Shown here: in pieces, positions 56,589 through 59,226 of the stretch
How positions within the stretch are numbered: position 1 is the first letter of the stretch
Layout: each line of letters begins with the position of its first letter
Source: Lachnospiraceae bacterium MA2020
Lineage (GTDB): Bacteria; Bacillota; Clostridia; Lachnospirales; Lachnospiraceae
Assembly (NCBI GenBank): GCA_000746015.1
Contig: JQKK01000023.1
Coordinates: 1-59,226, forward strand
Direction of reading: 5' to 3'
DNA: 59,226 nucleotides
Made by a program: the position numbers and the translations under genes
The notes under the pieces: generated by a model
Databases searched by the model: none
Told to the model about the DNA's origin: nothing
Seen by the model: only the letters and a program-made list of their open reading frames with translations

Positions 56589-56978
56589 TTACAATTCCAT
56601 TATCTCACCATAAATCATAACTGCATTTCTAACACAGTCCTCGCAAGGGCATAGTGGTCTACCATCAGTCACTGTCTTGAGATCTTTACATTTTATGGCA
56701 CCGCATCTCCTTGCAAATTCTTCCTGGATTTGTTTTGTAACACCAAGTGTTCCTTTGCCTTCTGTCTTAAGCCCTGCTATCATTCCGGCACCTATGAGCG
56801 CACCACATGTTGCCTCAAGATTTCCCATTCCGGCGCAGAACCCTGCTGATATCTGCTTAAGCTGTTCCTCCGTAAGCTCTGTCTGATCTGATAATGCTGC
56901 AGTCACCGACTGTGCACAGTTATACATTCCTGAATTCTTTAATTCTACAGCCTTTTCGGCTCTCTCACTTAATGTCAT
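56589..56978 (-). CDS. C_GCAxxG_C_C family redox protein
   Basis: A 129-aa protein with the conserved-cysteine layout of this family: N-C-A-Q-S-V, C-A-G-M-G, A-T-C-G-A-L-I-G and the C-terminal C-P-C-E-D-C. It probably binds a metal or Fe-S cluster and often accompanies electron-transfer genes; the activity is unknown. I use the ATG at 56978 (M-T-L-S-E-R), 6 bp after the stop of the Fe-S membrane protein gene, so it is the third gene of the ferredoxin operon. The longer frame to 57053 would overlap that gene. Confidence 0.85.
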   Translation of the reverse strand: MTLSERAEKAVELKNSGMYNCAQSVTAALSDQTELTEEQLKQISAGFCAGMGNLEATCGALIGAGMIAGLKTEGKGTLGVTKQIQEEFARRCGAIKCKDLKTVTDGRPLCPCEDCVRNAVMIYGEIMEL

Positions 56979-56983
56979 GATTC

Positions 56984-57574
56984 TTATTTTCCTTTCCCTG
57001 CTTTGATTTTGCATATTCCCTGAGTCATTGTTCCCATAGGGCAGAATGAACACCAGGTTCTCTCTTTATATAGCGCCATTACAATAAGTCCTATCAGAGT
57101 GGATGTCAGCATGAGGCTGTAAAAACCAAACCCAAACTGCGCCACCCAGTCTGGAAACACACTTCCATTATAAGCCCATTTCCATGGAACCTTAAATGTC
57201 CAAAAGAGCTTTATCGCCTTCCTAAGTGAATTTGTCCCTGAAAATACAAGATACGTTTGGAACAACATAGTCCCAAACATTGTCAGGAAGAATGCCAGGA
57301 ATCCATATCTGAACCATTTGGATGATATCCATCTTGGCGCAGGTTTGCTGCGAGAACACTTACAGTTTCTCCCAAGCACCCAGAAGAGCTGCCCTCTTCC
57401 GCAGAACTTATTGCAGAACATTTTGTTACCGCCCACAATTGCAAAAATAAGCGGAACTACAAAGTCAATCATCCCAAGCCATGCAAACAGAATATTAAAG
57501 AATCCAAGTGCAAAATAAACTATTGTCCATATCCATAGGTAGTCATACCAGTGCTTTTTCTTATTAGATACCAT
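56984..57574 (-). CDS. NapH/MauN-like Fe-S membrane protein
   Basis: A 196-aa membrane protein with four to five helices and two Cys clusters facing the cytoplasm: C-N-K-F-C-G-R-G ... C-K-C near the middle and C-S-F-C-P-M-G-T-M-T near the C-terminus, the 4Fe-4S binding domain (PF12801-like) of NapH/CcoG relatives. It moves electrons across or along the membrane. Its start overlaps the end of the ferredoxin gene by 11 bp, so the two are coupled. Confidence 0.9.
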   Translation of the reverse strand: MVSNKKKHWYDYLWIWTIVYFALGFFNILFAWLGMIDFVVPLIFAIVGGNKMFCNKFCGRGQLFWVLGRNCKCSRSKPAPRWISSKWFRYGFLAFFLTMFGTMLFQTYLVFSGTNSLRKAIKLFWTFKVPWKWAYNGSVFPDWVAQFGFGFYSLMLTSTLIGLIVMALYKERTWCSFCPMGTMTQGICKIKAGKGK

Positions 57575-57761
57575 TCTGCACCTCCTCTACCTTGATTGAG
57601 CCTGCAGGACATGCTCTTTCGCAAATGCCGCATCCAACACACTTTACAACATCCACTACTGCATAGCAGCCTTTATAGATGTCAATTGCCTCTCTTGGAC
57701 ATTGCATTGCGCAGACACCGCAGGCAACACATCTTTTTATATCATTAGCTGCCTTTTTCAT
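57564..57761 (-). CDS. Two-[4Fe-4S] ferredoxin
   Basis: A 65-aa bacterial-type ferredoxin with two cluster motifs, C-V-A-C-G-V-C-A-M-Q-C-P and C-V-G-C-G-I-C-E-R-A-C-P. It is the first gene of the operon with the NapH-like protein and the C_GCAxxG protein, and presumably feeds electrons to the membrane protein. GGAGAATATT precedes the ATG. The promoter is TTGATA, 16 bp, TATAAT on the minus strand (plus about 57814-57841), next to the divergent HxlR gene. Confidence 0.93.
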   Translation of the reverse strand: MKKAANDIKRCVACGVCAMQCPREAIDIYKGCYAVVDVVKCVGCGICERACPAGSIKVEEVQNGI

Positions 57762-57881
57762 TTAATATTCTCCTTTTTGATCTTTACTACTTGTTTTTCT
57801 CAACTGATGCTTTTATTATAGTTGGTATAGAATTTATATCAAGTACGAAGTTTTTATTTATCTGGTAAGGAAAAGTATACT

Positions 57882-58226
57882 ATGAGAAAACAAGAGATAA
57901 AAGAACCATTATGTGAAGATATTGCAGGAAAAGATTGTGGATTAAAGAGAGTTATAGATACCATTGGTGGCAAATGGAAGATCATGATCCTATGCGTCAT
58001 CGACAAAAATGAGGTGGTCAGGTATGGCGAGATTAATCGCTCCATTCATGGTATCACCAACACAATGCTTGCAAACTCCCTAAAGGAACTTGAAGCCGAT
58101 GGCCTTGTAGAAAGAAAACAGTATGATGAGATGCCTGTTAGGGTTGAGTACAACCTTACTGAAAAAACCAAAAGCCTCATTCCCATTCTTCTTGAACTTA
58201 AAAAATGGGGTGAGGACAATCTGTAA
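57882..58226 (+). CDS. HxlR-family transcriptional regulator
   Basis: A 114-aa winged-helix regulator with the family signature G-G-K-W-K-I-M-I-L, R-Y-G-E-I-N-R-S-I-H-G-I-T-N-T-M-L and wing V-E-Y-N-L-T. It keeps Cys13 and Cys19 (L-C-E-D-I-A-G-K-D-C), like redox- or aldehyde-sensing HxlR proteins. It is divergent from the ferredoxin operon, with only 120 bp between, so it most likely controls that operon and itself. AAGGAAAAG precedes the ATG. Confidence 0.92.
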   Translation: MRKQEIKEPLCEDIAGKDCGLKRVIDTIGGKWKIMILCVIDKNEVVRYGEINRSIHGITNTMLANSLKELEADGLVERKQYDEMPVRVEYNLTEKTKSLIPILLELKKWGEDNL

Positions 58227-58245
58227 TATTCTGATTTTATAGTTC

Positions 58246-58281
58246 AAGCTATGCTCATTTGGCCAAAAATAAGCATAGCTT
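58246..58281. terminator. Two-way hairpin between hxlR and the resolvase gene
   Basis: AAGCTATGCT, 16-base loop, AGCATAGCTT followed by AAAAATAG; inner TTTGGCCAAA. Serves two convergent genes. Confidence 0.7.
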
Positions 58282-58290
58282 AAAAATAGT

Positions 58291-58932
58291 TTAGCTTTTT
58301 CTGGTTTTATATTCCCTCACGTATCTATAATATGTCTCCTGTGGTAACCCCAATTCTCGCATCAATTCTGTCGTCTTTTTTTCACCATCCTCAACTGCCT
58401 TATACCGTTCGGCAAAATCTTCTTTACTCATACGACGTGGTCTGCCATAGTCCTCCCATTCCCCTCTTTTCTTTTTTGCTGCTATCCCTTCCATCTGTCG
58501 CTTTTTCTTACGTTCAAGCTCAGTTGTCGCGAGCAACTGGAATACTGAAATCAATGTATCATTAATAAAGTCATAAATGCGTTTAGTAAATTCATCATCA
58601 CTTTGCACAGCTATATATGTTGTTGGAATATCTACAAAATATACACTAACTCCGATTTTCTTAAAAAACCTTAGCTCATCTACTGTTTCATTTGCTCTTC
58701 CTAATCGATCATATTCTGGAATGACTAGCACATCTCCAGATCGCATAGAGTTTTTCATGGTGATATATTGTTCTCTATTAAAGTTTTTTCCTGTTTGTTT
58801 ATCAGTAAAGATATCCCTATCTTTTATATCAAGACCATGCTCTTTGCAAAATGACTTTATTGTTTCGATACCTCTATCCAGATTTTGTCCTTTGGAACTG
58901 ACTCTTGTGTAACCATATATTCTATTTTCCAT
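58291..58932 (-). CDS. Serine recombinase (resolvase/invertase family)
   Basis: A 213-aa small serine recombinase. The catalytic serine is in Y-G-Y-T-R-V-S-S, the arginine/tyrosine region is I-P-E-Y-D-R-L-G-R-A, and a C-terminal HTH follows (EKKTTELMRELGLPQETYYR). I choose the ATG at 58932 (MENRIYGYTRVS), eight bases after GGGAG. On a circular replicon its likely job is resolving multimers so that ParAB can segregate monomers. A palindromic res-like site lies about 60-125 bp upstream. Confidence 0.92.
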   Translation of the reverse strand: MENRIYGYTRVSSKGQNLDRGIETIKSFCKEHGLDIKDRDIFTDKQTGKNFNREQYITMKNSMRSGDVLVIPEYDRLGRANETVDELRFFKKIGVSVYFVDIPTTYIAVQSDDEFTKRIYDFINDTLISVFQLLATTELERKKKRQMEGIAAKKKRGEWEDYGRPRRMSKEDFAERYKAVEDGEKKTTELMRELGLPQETYYRYVREYKTRKS

Positions 58933-58988
58933 CAAAAATACTCCCAAAATATATATCTATAATTTTAGTACTACCATAATATCTATTA

Positions 58989-59056
58989 TATACTTTTTGA
59001 TAGTTAAATAAAATGGATTTAAGATAACTACTAAAAAGTATACTTTTTGATAGTTA
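58989..59056. promoter_or_regulatory. Candidate res site of the serine recombinase
   Basis: TATACTTTTTGATAGTTA occurs at 58989-59006 and again at 59039-59056; its inverted near-copy TAACTACTAAAAAGTATA is at 59025-59042. The last two form a 32-bp palindrome centred on TATA (59025-59056). Three subsites beside the recombinase gene match the layout of a resolution site. Confidence 0.7.
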
Positions 59057-59060
59057 TTCA

Positions 59061-59075
59061 TCCTCACGGTGAGGA
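59061..59075. promoter_or_regulatory. Putative parS site 7
   Basis: Core TCCTCACGGTGAGGA, with right-arm extension CGACAC as at site 3, five bases after the candidate res site. Multimer resolution and partition sites are thus adjacent. Confidence 0.8.
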
Positions 59076-59131
59076 CGACACAGACTGTAAAAGTTAAGAG
59101 CATTTTGTAGGCATTTGTTTTTTTTACTTCA

Positions 59132-59226
59132 AGGATATACAATGTATATACAGAGGAGGAAATTATTATGCAAGCTCAAGTTAAAATGTGGGGAAATAGT
59201 CAGGGAATCAGACTACCTAAAGATAT
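59132..59226. repeat. Terminal direct repeat marking a circular molecule (copy 2)
   Basis: Identical to 1-95. The MazE-like gene seen to start here at 59168 is the same gene as at 37-276. Confidence 0.95.

Noticed and set aside
1-59226. tRNA, rRNA, insertion sequences or prophage genes
   Set aside because: None was recognised on either strand; the only recombinase is the resolvase at 58291-58932.

Overview
The window is a complete circular replicon of about 59,131 bp: bases 1-95 recur exactly at 59132-59226, the overlap expected when a circular molecule is opened for assembly. It carries its own iteron-type Rep_3 initiator and origin (15.0-16.9 kb), a ParA/ParB partition operon (4.9-7.6 kb) and seven copies of a palindromic putative parS site. 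Low GC, strong AGGAGG-type ribosome binding sites, DapL-type lysine synthesis, ECF vitamin uptake, a pyridine-nucleotide-independent type of thioredoxin reductase and the Fe-S/flavodoxin/desulfoferrodoxin gene set point to an anaerobic Clostridia host, most likely a rumen or gut Lachnospiraceae such as Butyrivibrio or Pseudobutyrivibrio. No rRNA or tRNA gene was seen. Core biosynthetic genes (pyrG, dapF, dapL, asnB) make it look more like a small chromid than a dispensable plasmid.

Layout. 0-8 kb: decayed MazEF module, lipoprotein amidase, hemerythrin pair, ZinT-like lipoprotein, ZIP transporter, then the partition operon parA-parB followed by two tandem ribbon-helix-helix genes. 8-13 kb: membrane protein, flotillin, deoC-malic enzyme, secreted protein. 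13-17 kb: rep cotranscribed with a response regulator and a histidine kinase, preceded by about 15 iterons. 17-19.8 kb: class II aldolase plus PfkB kinase, and Hsp20 under a CIRCE element. 20-24.8 kb: small alarmone synthetase, flavodoxin-DUF3793, SGNH protein, FeoB-associated protein, DtxR regulator. 24.8-31.8 kb: pyrG diverging from dapF-dapL-asnB-M18 aminopeptidase. 31.8-36 kb: thioredoxin reductase-like protein, two candidate iron-regulated small RNAs, ECF S component, methyltransferase-like gene, HAD phosphatase. 36-43.4 kb: EAL-PAS-GGDEF protein, ThiT with a TPP riboswitch, a TetM-like GTPase fused to a Rae1/YacP nuclease, SprT, GH25. 43.7-50.6 kb: small regulator/target units (Rrf2, XRE-desulfoferrodoxin-like, DUF134-NifX, MarR-MATE), each with a visible operator, among truncated genes. 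50.8-58.2 kb: redox/electrophile island (CMD-cupin, DXS-like, monooxygenase, flavin reductases, TetR-aldo/keto reductase, Fe-S membrane protein, HxlR). 58.3-59.1 kb: serine resolvase with a res-like site.

The most striking signal is a regulon tied together by a 16-bp palindrome, GTTAGYNNNNGCTAAC. It overlaps the -10 region of five promoters: a ZinT-like lipoprotein, flavodoxin-DUF3793, the FeoB-associated/DtxR operon, and two short promoter-to-terminator units without an ORF. Those two units each carry an unpaired C/U-rich stretch able to pair with a Shine-Dalgarno sequence. Together with the DtxR-family regulator encoded here this looks like a replicon-borne iron-sparing circuit with two regulatory RNAs. 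The other strong candidates are the tandem-RHH partition accessory proteins and the TetM-Rae1 fusion.
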